Shown piece after piece: positions 8,884 through 17,163 of a stretch of DNA of 64,000 nucleotides (within the stretch, counting starts at the first letter, position 1; every line of letters begins with the position of its first letter). Below the pieces are notes generated by a model. It worked only from the letters and a program-made list of their open reading frames with translations. It was not told the origin of the DNA and searched no databases. A program made the position numbers and the translations under genes. The stretch covers positions 42,958 to 106,957 of the forward strand of contig JAEUHX010000054.1 of the NCBI GenBank assembly GCA_016792805.1, read 5' to 3'. The stretch is from Planctomycetota bacterium (GTDB lineage Bacteria; Planctomycetota; UBA1135; JACQFD01).

Positions 8884-9294
8884 ATGGCGCTCGGCGACTC
8901 GTTCGATCACTTCCGTCGGAATCGCCACGCGGCGAAGCTGGAGGATTGCCTCCGGCAGCGCGTCGCGTCGACTCGCAATGAGCTGGTCAAGCACATCGCT
9001 GCCATGGAGGCGGCTGAGGAGGTTGAGAAGCGCGTGACCGAGCAGATGCGCGACTTCTTCCGGGACTCGACACGGCTCGCCGCACAGGTCCTCTCGGCGA
9101 TCCACCAGCGGCGGGCCCAGGAGATCGAAGGGCGCCTTGAGAAGGAGATCCAGGGCTTCTTTGAGTCGACGCGCGTGGAAGCGCTGCGTGCCATTCAGGA
9201 GATCCGTACGGGAGCGCCCTCGGCCCAAGCTCAGCTCGACTCGCTCTTCGAAGTGCAAGTGCGTCGCATCGCCGACGCCGCCGCGCGAAGCTGA
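8884..9294 (+). CDS. Small helical, probably coiled-coil protein
   Basis: 136 aa, 30 bp after the nucleotidyltransferase gene in the same direction. The composition is rich in Glu, Arg, Ala and Gln with heptad-like spacing of Leu/Val/Phe over most of its length; there is no signal peptide or membrane segment. Composition and high GC at third codon positions support real coding. I do not recognise a family. A sizeable frame also exists on the opposite strand, but its amino-acid composition is unlike a protein. Confidence 0.55.
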   Translation: MALGDSFDHFRRNRHAAKLEDCLRQRVASTRNELVKHIAAMEAAEEVEKRVTEQMRDFFRDSTRLAAQVLSAIHQRRAQEIEGRLEKEIQGFFESTRVEALRAIQEIRTGAPSAQAQLDSLFEVQVRRIADAAARS

Positions 9295-9327
9295 CCTCTC
9301 GCGAGCGGCAGCGCGTGGCCGGCGCGC

Positions 9328-9366
9328 GCAGAATCCGACTGGCGCGAAGCGCCGGTCGGATCCTGC
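9328..9366. terminator. Long hairpin between converging genes
   Basis: GCAGAATCCGACTGGCGC, loop GAA, then GCGCCGGTCGGATCCTGC form an 18-bp stem with one mismatch and one G-T pair. It lies 33 bp after the coiled-coil gene and before the end of the convergent prenyltransferase gene. There is no T-run on either side, so it may be a factor-assisted terminator or an mRNA-stabilising structure. Confidence 0.5.
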
Positions 9367-9450
9367 GCAGCCGATGGGCCGCCGAGCATCGGGAGGCCAT
9401 GACAGGAGTCCTCGCGCGCGCTTTGCGGAGCACTTTTGAGAAGTCCTCCA

Positions 9451-9496
9451 CGCGCCGACCCCACTTGTCGGAGTTCCGAGCGCGCCGACCCCACTT
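9451..9496. repeat. Two direct 16-bp repeats, 30-bp spacing
   Basis: CGCGCCGACCCCACTT occurs at 9451-9466 and again at 9481-9496 in the gap before the prenyltransferase stop codon. Two copies only; no array or protein-binding function can be assigned. Confidence 0.5.
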
Positions 9497-9538
9497 ATCC
9501 AGATCCGCGCTGAAGGCCGAGCGCCAGTTTGGGTACCT

Positions 9539-10450
9539 CTACGTCGGTGGAATCCAGCGGGCGAGCCATCGCGCTGCCAGGTAGCCGGCCCCGAGCGCGG
9601 CTGCGATCGCCGACGCTCCGGCGCTCGCGGCCACGCAAGCTTGAAACACCAGCGTCCCGCGAAGGCCAGCGCCCACGAGCTGGCCGATCCGCTCCGGTGT
9701 CCAGGGACGCGGGGGCCCGAGAATCACCGAGAGCGGTTCCAGAAGTACACACCACAAAAGCGTCGACGCCGAAGAGCCCGTATCGCGAAGCAGCGCTGCC
9801 GCGCCTGCCGCGAGCGCCGACAGGCAGAGTGCGGCCGCAACCCAAGCACGGCCGCGGCTCCAGGGACGATCCTCCGCCAAGGCAAAGACGGAGATCCCCG
9901 CCACGTACGCTCCGTAGGCGGCGGCAACGAGCGTAGGTCCTGCAGCAAGCGGCCAGGGAAGCTCGAATAGAGACGGCTGTGCCTTCGCGACCGAGAGTCC
10001 AAGAGTGAAGTTCAAGGCTCGGGCGAGACCGAGCAGCATGGGGCCGATCCACGAACCGCGCGGCGCCGCGAGATCATACAGAACAACCACCGACGCGAGA
10101 GCGGAGACGATTGCCACATTTTCTGCGATCGCGGAAGCTGCCAGTGAAAGCAACAAAAGCGCCACTCCCGTAACAAGCGCCTCGCCCGCAGAAACGGCAC
10201 CGGAGGGAATCGGCCGGCTCGGCCGCGTGGCGCGATCCTCCGCGCGATCGGCCCAATCGTTCAGAGCCATGCCGGCGTGATACACGGCCGCTGACGCCGC
10301 AAGCGACCAGCCGAGTCGGGGGAGCTCGAGCGGCGCTCCTCCTGCGCAAGCGCTGGAGAGTGCGGCGCCTGCCGCGACGTCGCCCAGGGGCGACGGGAAG
10401 TTTGAGAAGCGCAGGAGCCGCAGGCGCGCGAGAAGGCCGGACGCGGGCAT
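9539..10450 (-). CDS. UbiA-family prenyltransferase
   Basis: 303 aa with about eight hydrophobic segments. The first aspartate-rich motif NDWADRAED near residue 78 matches the NDxxDxxxD signature that binds the Mg-prenyl diphosphate in UbiA, MenA and related membrane enzymes. The second motif around YDLAA is weaker than in UbiA or MenA, so the substrate cannot be read from sequence; EboC-type proteins and chlorophyll/heme-type prenyltransferases share this look. It lies 14 bp downstream of rseP on the same strand, after dxr, so it may be co-transcribed with isoprenoid precursor synthesis. Confidence 0.82.
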   Translation of the reverse strand: MPASGLLARLRLLRFSNFPSPLGDVAAGAALSSACAGGAPLELPRLGWSLAASAAVYHAGMALNDWADRAEDRATRPSRPIPSGAVSAGEALVTGVALLLLSLAASAIAENVAIVSALASVVVLYDLAAPRGSWIGPMLLGLARALNFTLGLSVAKAQPSLFELPWPLAAGPTLVAAAYGAYVAGISVFALAEDRPWSRGRAWVAAALCLSALAAGAAALLRDTGSSASTLLWCVLLEPLSVILGPPRPWTPERIGQLVGAGLRGTLVFQACVAASAGASAIAAALGAGYLAARWLARWIPPT

Positions 10451-10464
10451 GGGCCGAGTCTGCG

Positions 10465-12369
10465 CTATGAGAAGAGGCCGAACACGTTTCGGATGTCGTG
10501 GAACGTCACCCAAAGCATCAAAGCGACGAGCAAGAAAAGCCCAATCGTCTGCGAGGTGCCGAGCACTCGCTCGCTCACCGGCGAGCCCTTGATCGCTTCG
10601 AGGATCACAAAAAACAAGTTGCCTCCGTCGAGCATCGGAACAGGGAGCAAATTGAGAATTGCGAGGTTGATGGAGAGCGTCGCAAGCAGAAGCAAGAAAT
10701 ACACAAAACCAGCTTGTGCGCTCTGAATCGTCACGGCGGCAATCGAGATGGGGCCTCCCACCGTCTTGCGGGCGGCAATCTCCCCGAGAACGAGCTTCTT
10801 CAAGATGACAAGAATCTGTTTCGTGAGCTTCAATGAAGAGGCGAACCCGAGGCTCACCGCTTCGATGGGCCCGGTCGCACGGACGAGCGACCGGTCTTGA
10901 ACGGGGTGGAACCCGAGGCTCAGGCTCACCGGGCGCATTTGTGGACGAATCTCCACAGTGTGGCGCTCCGTGCCGGCGGCCCGTTCCCGCTCGACCGTGA
11001 TCTGGATCGGAGCACCGGCGCTGCTCGCCACGGTGGATTCAAACTCCGACCAGTCATGGATTTCACGGTCGTTGACCTGCACGACGCGATCGCCGCTCTG
11101 AACGCCGCCCCGATCGGCGGGGGAGCCCCTGGGAACGCCAAGCCGAGCAAGGGAATCGGGAGCGTCGAGAGCAATCGCATCCACGATCGATGCTGCCTCT
11201 CCGGGGCGTGCGACCACCGTCGCCGTCCGCCAGGCCCCTTCGCGCACGATCGAGAGAAGAGCCACCCCATCTCGCGACAGCGTTTCCAGCAGCTGGCTGG
11301 GACTCGCCGCCGGCGCTCCGCCGATCTCCACAATACGGTCGCCAGGGCGCAGCTCTGCGGCGGCCAGGGCCGGATGTTCTCGCACGCCGATGACGGTCGT
11401 CCGCGCGCGGAACACTCCGACCCGCGGCCGCTCCGGGGCCTCAGCGGGCTTGCCGAGGGGAAGGCTCTTGAGCGCGGAGAGCGCTGCCAGCTCTTCAGGG
11501 GAGCGCTGCGGACTGGATGGGCCGGGCACAAATCGAACGGAGAGCGGCGCGTCGAGCGGAAGCCACTTTTCCAGTATCCGATCCTGCCACCGCGGTTCCG
11601 CCGCGCGGCCATCGATCTCGACGAGGAGGTCGCCGCTCCGAAGCCCCGATTTGTATGCTTGAGTCTCCGGGTCGACTTCCACTTCAAAGCACAATCGCGC
11701 GGCCCCGTCGACCTGCGCGGGCACGAGCTTGGCTCCCTGTTCGATGCCGAGCCTCGGCTTCGGATCCGACGCCGAGGCCTCTGACGCGATCTCCAGTGTC
11801 CGTTGCGTCCTCTGTGCGGGATTCCCCGCGACCGGCTCATCGATCGTGAGACGAATCGGTGAAGCGGCAACCGCCACCTCCATATTGAGTTCGTCGAAGG
11901 AACGAATGGGAACGCCATTCACCGACTGAATGACAGTTCCGGGCTTGAGCCCTGCCTGCCACGCCGGACTGCCGGGAATCGTGGATCCGACGACGGGCCG
12001 CGTGATCGGCAAGCCCATGGCGTAGACCACGGGGAAGAGTGCCAGTGCGAGAAGTGCATTCATCAGCACTCCTGCGCTGTAAACAAAGATCCGCTGCAAC
12101 GGCGGCTTCGTCGCGAGTGATCCCTCGCATGGCTCATCTTCGGCCCCGATGTCCCCGACCATTCTTACATATCCACCGACGGGCACCCAAGAGATTCTGT
12201 AATCACACCCGTTTCGCTCGAAGCCCCAGAGCCGGGGCCCGAATCCCAGAGAGAAAACGAGCACTTCCACGCGGCAAAGCCGCGCCGCGACGAAGTGGCC
12301 GAGTTCGTGAAGAAACACGAGGAGGCCGACGCCGAGAATGCCCTGGAGGACCGAGAGGAATGTGTCCAA
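10465..12369 (-). CDS. rseP: RIP metalloprotease RseP with an expanded set of PDZ domains
   Basis: 634 aa, about 180 residues longer than E. coli RseP. The zinc site HELGH lies at 21-25 in the first membrane segment and the third zinc ligand in NLLPVPMLDGG at 573-583. Four PDZ-like units with the G-x-x-x-GDxI/V core are visible at about 128-165, 228-265, 325-365 and 408-445; the usual number is one or two. The enzyme cuts membrane-anchored substrates such as anti-sigma factors within the bilayer. The reading frame begins with TTG at 12369; no ATG or GTG fits just ahead of the first membrane segment. It follows dxr by 42 bp, a gene order seen in many bacteria. Two membrane anti-sigma candidates are encoded in this window. 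Confidence 0.93.
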   Translation of the reverse strand: MDTFLSVLQGILGVGLLVFLHELGHFVAARLCRVEVLVFSLGFGPRLWGFERNGCDYRISWVPVGGYVRMVGDIGAEDEPCEGSLATKPPLQRIFVYSAGVLMNALLALALFPVVYAMGLPITRPVVGSTIPGSPAWQAGLKPGTVIQSVNGVPIRSFDELNMEVAVAASPIRLTIDEPVAGNPAQRTQRTLEIASEASASDPKPRLGIEQGAKLVPAQVDGAARLCFEVEVDPETQAYKSGLRSGDLLVEIDGRAAEPRWQDRILEKWLPLDAPLSVRFVPGPSSPQRSPEELAALSALKSLPLGKPAEAPERPRVGVFRARTTVIGVREHPALAAAELRPGDRIVEIGGAPAASPSQLLETLSRDGVALLSIVREGAWRTATVVARPGEAASIVDAIALDAPDSLARLGVPRGSPADRGGVQSGDRVVQVNDREIHDWSEFESTVASSAGAPIQITVERERAAGTERHTVEIRPQMRPVSLSLGFHPVQDRSLVRATGPIEAVSLGFASSLKLTKQILVILKKLVLGEIAARKTVGGPISIAAVTIQSAQAGFVYFLLLLATLSINLAILNLLPVPMLDGGNLFFVILEAIKGSPVSERVLGTSQTIGLFLLVALMLWVTFHDIRNVFGLFS

Positions 12370-12411
12370 GCGAAAGCGATTTCGGCGAGGTAGGGATGGA
12401 ATCTGAGCCCG

Positions 12412-13566
12412 CTAAAGCGAGCAGGCAGAGAGCGCACCGTGGACAAAGGCTCGGGCCGCCGCATCGGCATCGAGGATCGCCTGGAGGCTCGAGGCCGCCC
12501 GGACCGGTACGGCCGAGAGCGCCTGCGCGCAAAGAGCTGCAATCTGTGGAAAAGGGATCTCTCCCTGGAGAAAGCGGCGGGTCGCAACTTCATCGGCCGC
12601 ATTGAGGACCGCTCCCGACGTGCCCCCAAGTTCGACGCATCGGCGCCCGAGAGCGAGGCAGGGGAACCGCTGCGGCTCCGGCTCGCTGAAAGTGAGATTC
12701 GAGAACTTCTCAAGATCGAACGGCTCGAACGCCATGGGTGCGCGTTCGGGATGGTGGAGTGCCACTTGCACCGGCACACACATATCCGGCACGCCGAGCT
12801 GCGCCATCATGCTGCCGTCCTCGAACTCAACCATCGAATGAACGACCGACTGGCGATGAATTAATACTCGAATTTGTTCACTTTGCAATTGAAACAGATG
12901 ATGGGCCTCAACGATCTCGAAGGCTTTGTTCATCATCGTGGCGGAGCCGATCGTGATGCGCTCACCCATCGACCAATTGGGGTGCTTCAGCGCTTCGGCT
13001 CGCGTGATCGAAGGGAACGTCTCAAGCGGGCGGTCGCGGAATGGGCCGCCCGACGCGGTCAGGTAGATTCTTCGAATCGCGGCCTTCGGCTCGAATCGTA
13101 CACATTGGAAAATTGCGGAGTGCTCCGAGTCGACCGGCAAGAGCGTTGCCCCGCGCCGCTGCGCGAGAGGCATGAGCAGCTCTCCAGCGATCACAAGCGA
13201 CTCTTTGTTGGCCAACGCCAAAGGAAGTCCGCGCTCTAGGGCAGCAACGGAGGCTGGCAGACCCGCGGCGCCGGTCACGGCGTGCACGATCAGGTCGCAA
13301 TCGACGGTTCGCACCAGCGCCTCGAGAGCTCCCGGCCCCGCCAGCACGCGACGCGATCCGCGAGTAGTAGCGAGGGATCGCGCGGCCTCGTCATCGGCCA
13401 GCGCAACCACCGGCACGTCGAACGATTCCGCTTGTGCCCAGAGGCGCGCAGCGTTCTTTCCGGCGGCGAGCCCGACGACTTGAAATCGGGATCGCTGCTG
13501 GTCCACGAGGGAGAGCGCCGTTTCGCCAACGCTCCCGGTGGAGCCGAGGATCAGGAGGCGTTTCAT
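12412..13566 (-). CDS. dxr: 1-deoxy-D-xylulose 5-phosphate reductoisomerase
   Basis: 384 aa, the usual family length. The NADPH-binding motif ILGSTGSVGETAL opens the protein. ALANKESLVIAG and PVDSEHSAIFQC carry the metal and substrate ligands, and NWSMGERITIGSATMMNKAFE is complete. The enzyme converts DXP to 2-C-methyl-D-erythritol 4-phosphate in the MEP pathway, supplying isoprenoids for quinones and undecaprenyl phosphate. It precedes rseP and the prenyltransferase on the same strand and is divergent from the Nudix gene. Confidence 0.97.
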   Translation of the reverse strand: MKRLLILGSTGSVGETALSLVDQQRSRFQVVGLAAGKNAARLWAQAESFDVPVVALADDEAARSLATTRGSRRVLAGPGALEALVRTVDCDLIVHAVTGAAGLPASVAALERGLPLALANKESLVIAGELLMPLAQRRGATLLPVDSEHSAIFQCVRFEPKAAIRRIYLTASGGPFRDRPLETFPSITRAEALKHPNWSMGERITIGSATMMNKAFEIVEAHHLFQLQSEQIRVLIHRQSVVHSMVEFEDGSMMAQLGVPDMCVPVQVALHHPERAPMAFEPFDLEKFSNLTFSEPEPQRFPCLALGRRCVELGGTSGAVLNAADEVATRRFLQGEIPFPQIAALCAQALSAVPVRAASSLQAILDADAAARAFVHGALSACSL

Positions 13567-13652
13567 CGGAGGGTGGGAGCGCGACGATAGGCCCCCGCAG
13601 CACGGGAAGGAAGGGCGGCGGCCGGGGGGTGATACGAGGTGACGCAGCCATA

Positions 13653-14195
13653 ATGCCCCACGTGTGGGAATCCCAAGCACGCTTCTGTCCACTCTGCGGC
13701 GCCCGCCTCGGGCCGGCGCTCGTCGAGGGGAGGGAGCGTGCCGTGTGCCGTTCGTGCGGATTCGTTCTGTATCAAAACCCGGCGTCGGCGTCGTGCGCCG
13801 TCATCGTCCGCAGCCGCGAAGTCTGCCTCGTGAAGCGAAGCATTGAGCCATTCCGCGGCCACTGGACTTTTCCCGCAGGATATCAAGAATACTCGGAAAC
13901 GGCGCAGGAGGCGGCGATCCGCGAAGCGCGGGAGGAGTGCGGCCTCGACATCGAGATTCTGAGCCTGATCGACGTGCTCTACACCCGTGACGACGCGCGC
14001 AAGCGAGCCAACCTCACGGTGTATCTGGCACGGCCGATCGGCGGCGTGCTGGCGGCTGGAGACGACGCACTCGACGCTGCGTTCTTCCCGCTTGAGGAGC
14101 TGCCGGCGGAGATCGGTTTCGCGAATAATCGTTGGATTCTCGCGGAGCTTCGCCGACGCTGCGGCCCGGGCCAACGGCTCGAAGACCTTCGATGA
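13653..14195 (+). CDS. Nudix hydrolase with N-terminal zinc ribbon
   Basis: 180 aa from the ATG at 13653. Residues 11-36 form a zinc ribbon (CPLCG...CRSCG). The Nudix box GYQEYSETAQEAAIREAREE followed by CGL fits the Gx5Ex7REUxEExGU consensus exactly, so the pyrophosphatase site is intact. The zinc ribbon plus Nudix order is found in ADP-ribose/NADH pyrophosphatase-like proteins and in a subgroup placed beside purine genes. Its stop overlaps the purM start (ATGA), so the two are translated together; a nucleotide clean-up role is an inference. Confidence 0.88.
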   Translation: MPHVWESQARFCPLCGARLGPALVEGRERAVCRSCGFVLYQNPASASCAVIVRSREVCLVKRSIEPFRGHWTFPAGYQEYSETAQEAAIREAREECGLDIEILSLIDVLYTRDDARKRANLTVYLARPIGGVLAAGDDALDAAFFPLEELPAEIGFANNRWILAELRRRCGPGQRLEDLR

Positions 14196-15277
14196 CGCAG
14201 ACACCCTCCAAGCCGGTCGGCGGGGCGCCCGCCGCGGGCGCGCCCATGACCTATAAGCAGGCGGGCGTGGACATCGACGCCAAGTACGCCGCGGTCAAAG
14301 GCTCCATCCCTGCCATTCAGTCGACGCATACGGCCGGAGTGCTGACGGGGATCGGCAACTTCGGCTCACTCTTCCGACTGAATGCGATGGGGAAATTCCA
14401 GGACCCCGTCCTCGTTGGCTCCACCGACGGCGTCGGTACGAAGCTGTCGGTCGCGGTCAAGGCCGGTCGGCATGACACCGTCGGGCAGTGCCTCGTGAAC
14501 CACTGCGTGAACGACATCCTCGTCATGGGCGCAAAGCCACTTTTCTTCCTCGATTACATCTCCGTCGGGAAGATGGATCGGGAACTCGTGCGCCAGCTTG
14601 TGGAGGGTATGTCGAAGGCCTGTCGCGAGACCGGATGTGCGCTGGTCGGCGGGGAGACCGCGGAGATGCCCGATCTGTATCAACCGGGCGACTATGACCT
14701 CGCCGGATTCATCGTAGGCGTCGTGGAGCGGAACTCCGTGCTGGACGGAACTCAGATTCGGCCGGGCGATCGATGCCTCGGGCTGCGCTCCTCGGGGCTC
14801 CACACGAACGGATACACCTTGGCGCGCCGGGTTCTCTTCGATGTCCTCGGCCTGAAGATCGACGATCGGCCGAAGGAACTCGGCGGCACGACGGTCGGAG
14901 AGGCGCTCCTCGCCGTGCACCGCCCGTACCTCCGGATTTTGGAGCCGCTTCTCGAGGCGCGACTCATTCGCGGACTCTCGCACATCACCGGCGGCGGCTT
15001 CCGAGACAACATTCCGCGCGTCCTTCCAGAGGGCTGCTCCGTGCGCCTGCGCCGGTCGAGCTGGACGCCTCCGCCGCTGTTCCAGCTCCTCGTGGAGCGC
15101 GGCAATGTTCCCGGCGACGACGCATACCGAGCCCTCAACATGGGGATCGGGATGGTGGTGATCGTTCGTCCAGAAGACGAAGCGGCGGCTCGACGACTGC
15201 TCGCGGAGCGGGGTGAGGAGGTCATCGAGCTCGGCGAAGTGGTGACAGGCAACCGGGAAGTCCTATGGAGCACGTAG
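14192..15277 (+). CDS. purM: Phosphoribosylformylglycinamidine cyclo-ligase (AIR synthetase)
   Basis: 361 aa if started at the ATG that overlaps the Nudix stop; an ATG at 14246 (MTYKQAGVDID) matches the usual start and gives 343 aa. STDGVGTK, NDILVMGAKPLFFLDY, GGETAEMP and HITGGG are all present, giving the ATP-binding and catalytic elements of the PurM fold. The enzyme closes the imidazole ring in de novo purine synthesis. No other pur genes are in the window. Confidence 0.96.
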   Translation: MTQTPSKPVGGAPAAGAPMTYKQAGVDIDAKYAAVKGSIPAIQSTHTAGVLTGIGNFGSLFRLNAMGKFQDPVLVGSTDGVGTKLSVAVKAGRHDTVGQCLVNHCVNDILVMGAKPLFFLDYISVGKMDRELVRQLVEGMSKACRETGCALVGGETAEMPDLYQPGDYDLAGFIVGVVERNSVLDGTQIRPGDRCLGLRSSGLHTNGYTLARRVLFDVLGLKIDDRPKELGGTTVGEALLAVHRPYLRILEPLLEARLIRGLSHITGGGFRDNIPRVLPEGCSVRLRRSSWTPPPLFQLLVERGNVPGDDAYRALNMGIGMVVIVRPEDEAAARRLLAERGEEVIELGEVVTGNREVLWST

Positions 15278-15360
15278 ACCCGTCGACCTCTTCGCATCCG
15301 GTTCCTATTCGAGTTCAATTCGCATCCGTCCGCCCTCATTCGGAACCCATTGTTGCCGCC

Positions 15361-17124
15361 ATGACGAACCGCATCCTCGCCACTGCCCTGGTGCTCCTCT
15401 CGACGACCGGCGCCGGAGCGGCTGTAGCCGCGCTCGGGATCTCGGATGGATCGCCGGAGGCGGATGCCGGACTTCCCTTGCCGGGGAATTCGAATGGGAT
15501 CGCAGCGCCACAGCAGGGGGGTCGCGCTGAGGCTCCAAACGAGGAGTCTTCCGTTACGGGAGCGCCGACGACGGATGAGCCGAAGGGCGAGGAGACCGAG
15601 GCCAAGAGCTCGTCGAAGTCGCGCCGAGTGACTTCTGTGATTGCAAAGTTCGCCTCCGAGGAAGCCCCGGAAGCCAGCTTCCACGCAGATCTGTATCTTC
15701 CGGAGGCCGATTCATTTGAGTCGGTGCTCCCTCCACAAGGAGGATCGAAGGCAGATCCTGCAAAGGCGGACGCCTCGAAGGCTGATGCGCCGACGGGGCC
15801 CAAGGGTGCTTCGCCGATTTTCGCGAAGAAGGAGCGTGATGACCTTTACAAAAAGTTTGCGAAGTACATGGATACTCGCCGCGAGCGCGAGCGCGTTCGG
15901 GATGCGGGCCCCGATTCGAACGAGTACAAGCAGGCGGATAAGAGGGCCAAGGACGCCGAGAAAGATTACTTTAACGAGCTGGGCAAGCTCGGCAAGAAAT
16001 ACAAATTGGATGCTCTGTGCCTGACGGCGGTGGCCGATTGGCATTGGCTGTTCAATGAGTATGTTGCGGAGAAGCGGAAGTTTGTCACTTCCGACAAGAA
16101 GCTTGGCGCTGAGCAGGGAGATCAGCTCCGCGACGAGCCCCGCGCGAGTTTCACGCGACGCGTGCCGAAGAACTACGACCCGAAGGCCAAGGCGTGGCCG
16201 CTGCTGTTGATTCTGCAGGACAAGGGGCGAGCGTCGAAGCTGGCTCTCACCGAGGATTTGAAGAGCCCGATGCTTCTCGACGGCGACGCGGAGAAGCAAG
16301 GCGCTATTGTGATTTCGATCGATGTTCCGGAAGTCGCGTGGAGCGATCCGAAGCAGCTGCAGCGGGCGGTGTTCTATGTCTTCCGCGACACGAGAAACCT
16401 CTATCGCATCGATCCCAATCGCGTCGCGATTGGTGGATTGGGTGAAGGCGTTCAGGCGGCGCTTTCGGTCGTCGCTTCGGATCCGCGGCACTTTTCCGCT
16501 TTTGTGGCAAAGGGCGGCAACGCCAGCGCAGCAAAGGCGGACTCTTTCTGCTCGATTCCCATGTTCGTCTTCGGTCCGAACGACGGCTGGACGAGCTTTG
16601 AGGCCCGTGCAAAAGAAGTCGGGTGCGACCTTACGCTTCAAGCGGACGCGAAAGCCGACGACGTCGCGGCATGGCTCAGCTCGAAGACGCGAAAAACCTA
16701 CACCGATCGAGTTGTGTTCTGCCCGCCGACGGAGAATGCGCGGCGAGCCTGGAATTGGTTGAAAATCGATCCCGATCCTCAGGCCCTTGGCCGGATTGAA
16801 GCCAAGATCGACGCGGCAACCAATACGATCCATGTCGAGTGCGATGGGGTGACCCAGTACACGCTCTTGCTCTCGGACGCGCTCGTGGATCTATCGCGGC
16901 CTGTCATTGTGAAGACGAACGGTGACACACAGAAACCGTGGACGGACAAGCTGCCTCCGTCGATCGACGAAATCTTGAACTCGTTCGGTGAGTTCATGAG
17001 TAAGGACACGCTCTCCGAGGTGTCCGATCAGGGTTTCATTTATACGGCAAAGCACACGATCGCTGTTCGTCAGCGCAAGAAAGAGAAGAAGGCAGACGAT
17101 CCGGGCGCGGGCACTGCAAAGTAG
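15361..17124 (+). CDS. Secreted alpha/beta-hydrolase-like protein with a degenerate active site
   Basis: 587 aa with a signal peptide ending near AGAAVA. Residues 25-140 are a low-complexity Lys/Ala/Ser/Pro region, and 140-220 are strongly helical and charged. From about 255 the sequence follows a PHB-depolymerase or feruloyl-esterase-type fold (RRVPKNYDPKAKAWPLLLIL). Where the nucleophile elbow should read GxSxG it reads GLGEG, so Ser is replaced by Gly and hydrolysis is unlikely. The preceding DPNRVAIGG strand is well preserved. It may be a binding or structural protein. It lies 84 bp after purM in the same direction. Confidence 0.7.
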   Translation: MTNRILATALVLLSTTGAGAAVAALGISDGSPEADAGLPLPGNSNGIAAPQQGGRAEAPNEESSVTGAPTTDEPKGEETEAKSSSKSRRVTSVIAKFASEEAPEASFHADLYLPEADSFESVLPPQGGSKADPAKADASKADAPTGPKGASPIFAKKERDDLYKKFAKYMDTRRERERVRDAGPDSNEYKQADKRAKDAEKDYFNELGKLGKKYKLDALCLTAVADWHWLFNEYVAEKRKFVTSDKKLGAEQGDQLRDEPRASFTRRVPKNYDPKAKAWPLLLILQDKGRASKLALTEDLKSPMLLDGDAEKQGAIVISIDVPEVAWSDPKQLQRAVFYVFRDTRNLYRIDPNRVAIGGLGEGVQAALSVVASDPRHFSAFVAKGGNASAAKADSFCSIPMFVFGPNDGWTSFEARAKEVGCDLTLQADAKADDVAAWLSSKTRKTYTDRVVFCPPTENARRAWNWLKIDPDPQALGRIEAKIDAATNTIHVECDGVTQYTLLLSDALVDLSRPVIVKTNGDTQKPWTDKLPPSIDEILNSFGEFMSKDTLSEVSDQGFIYTAKHTIAVRQRKKEKKADDPGAGTAK

Positions 17125-17163
17125 GGCTTGGCGCGGCCGCGCGTCGGCTCGCGCTTGATCTCC

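Noticed and set aside
9539..10450. EboC of an ebo gene cluster
   Set aside because: The second aspartate region is EboC-like, but none of the other ebo genes is nearby, so only the general prenyltransferase family is called.
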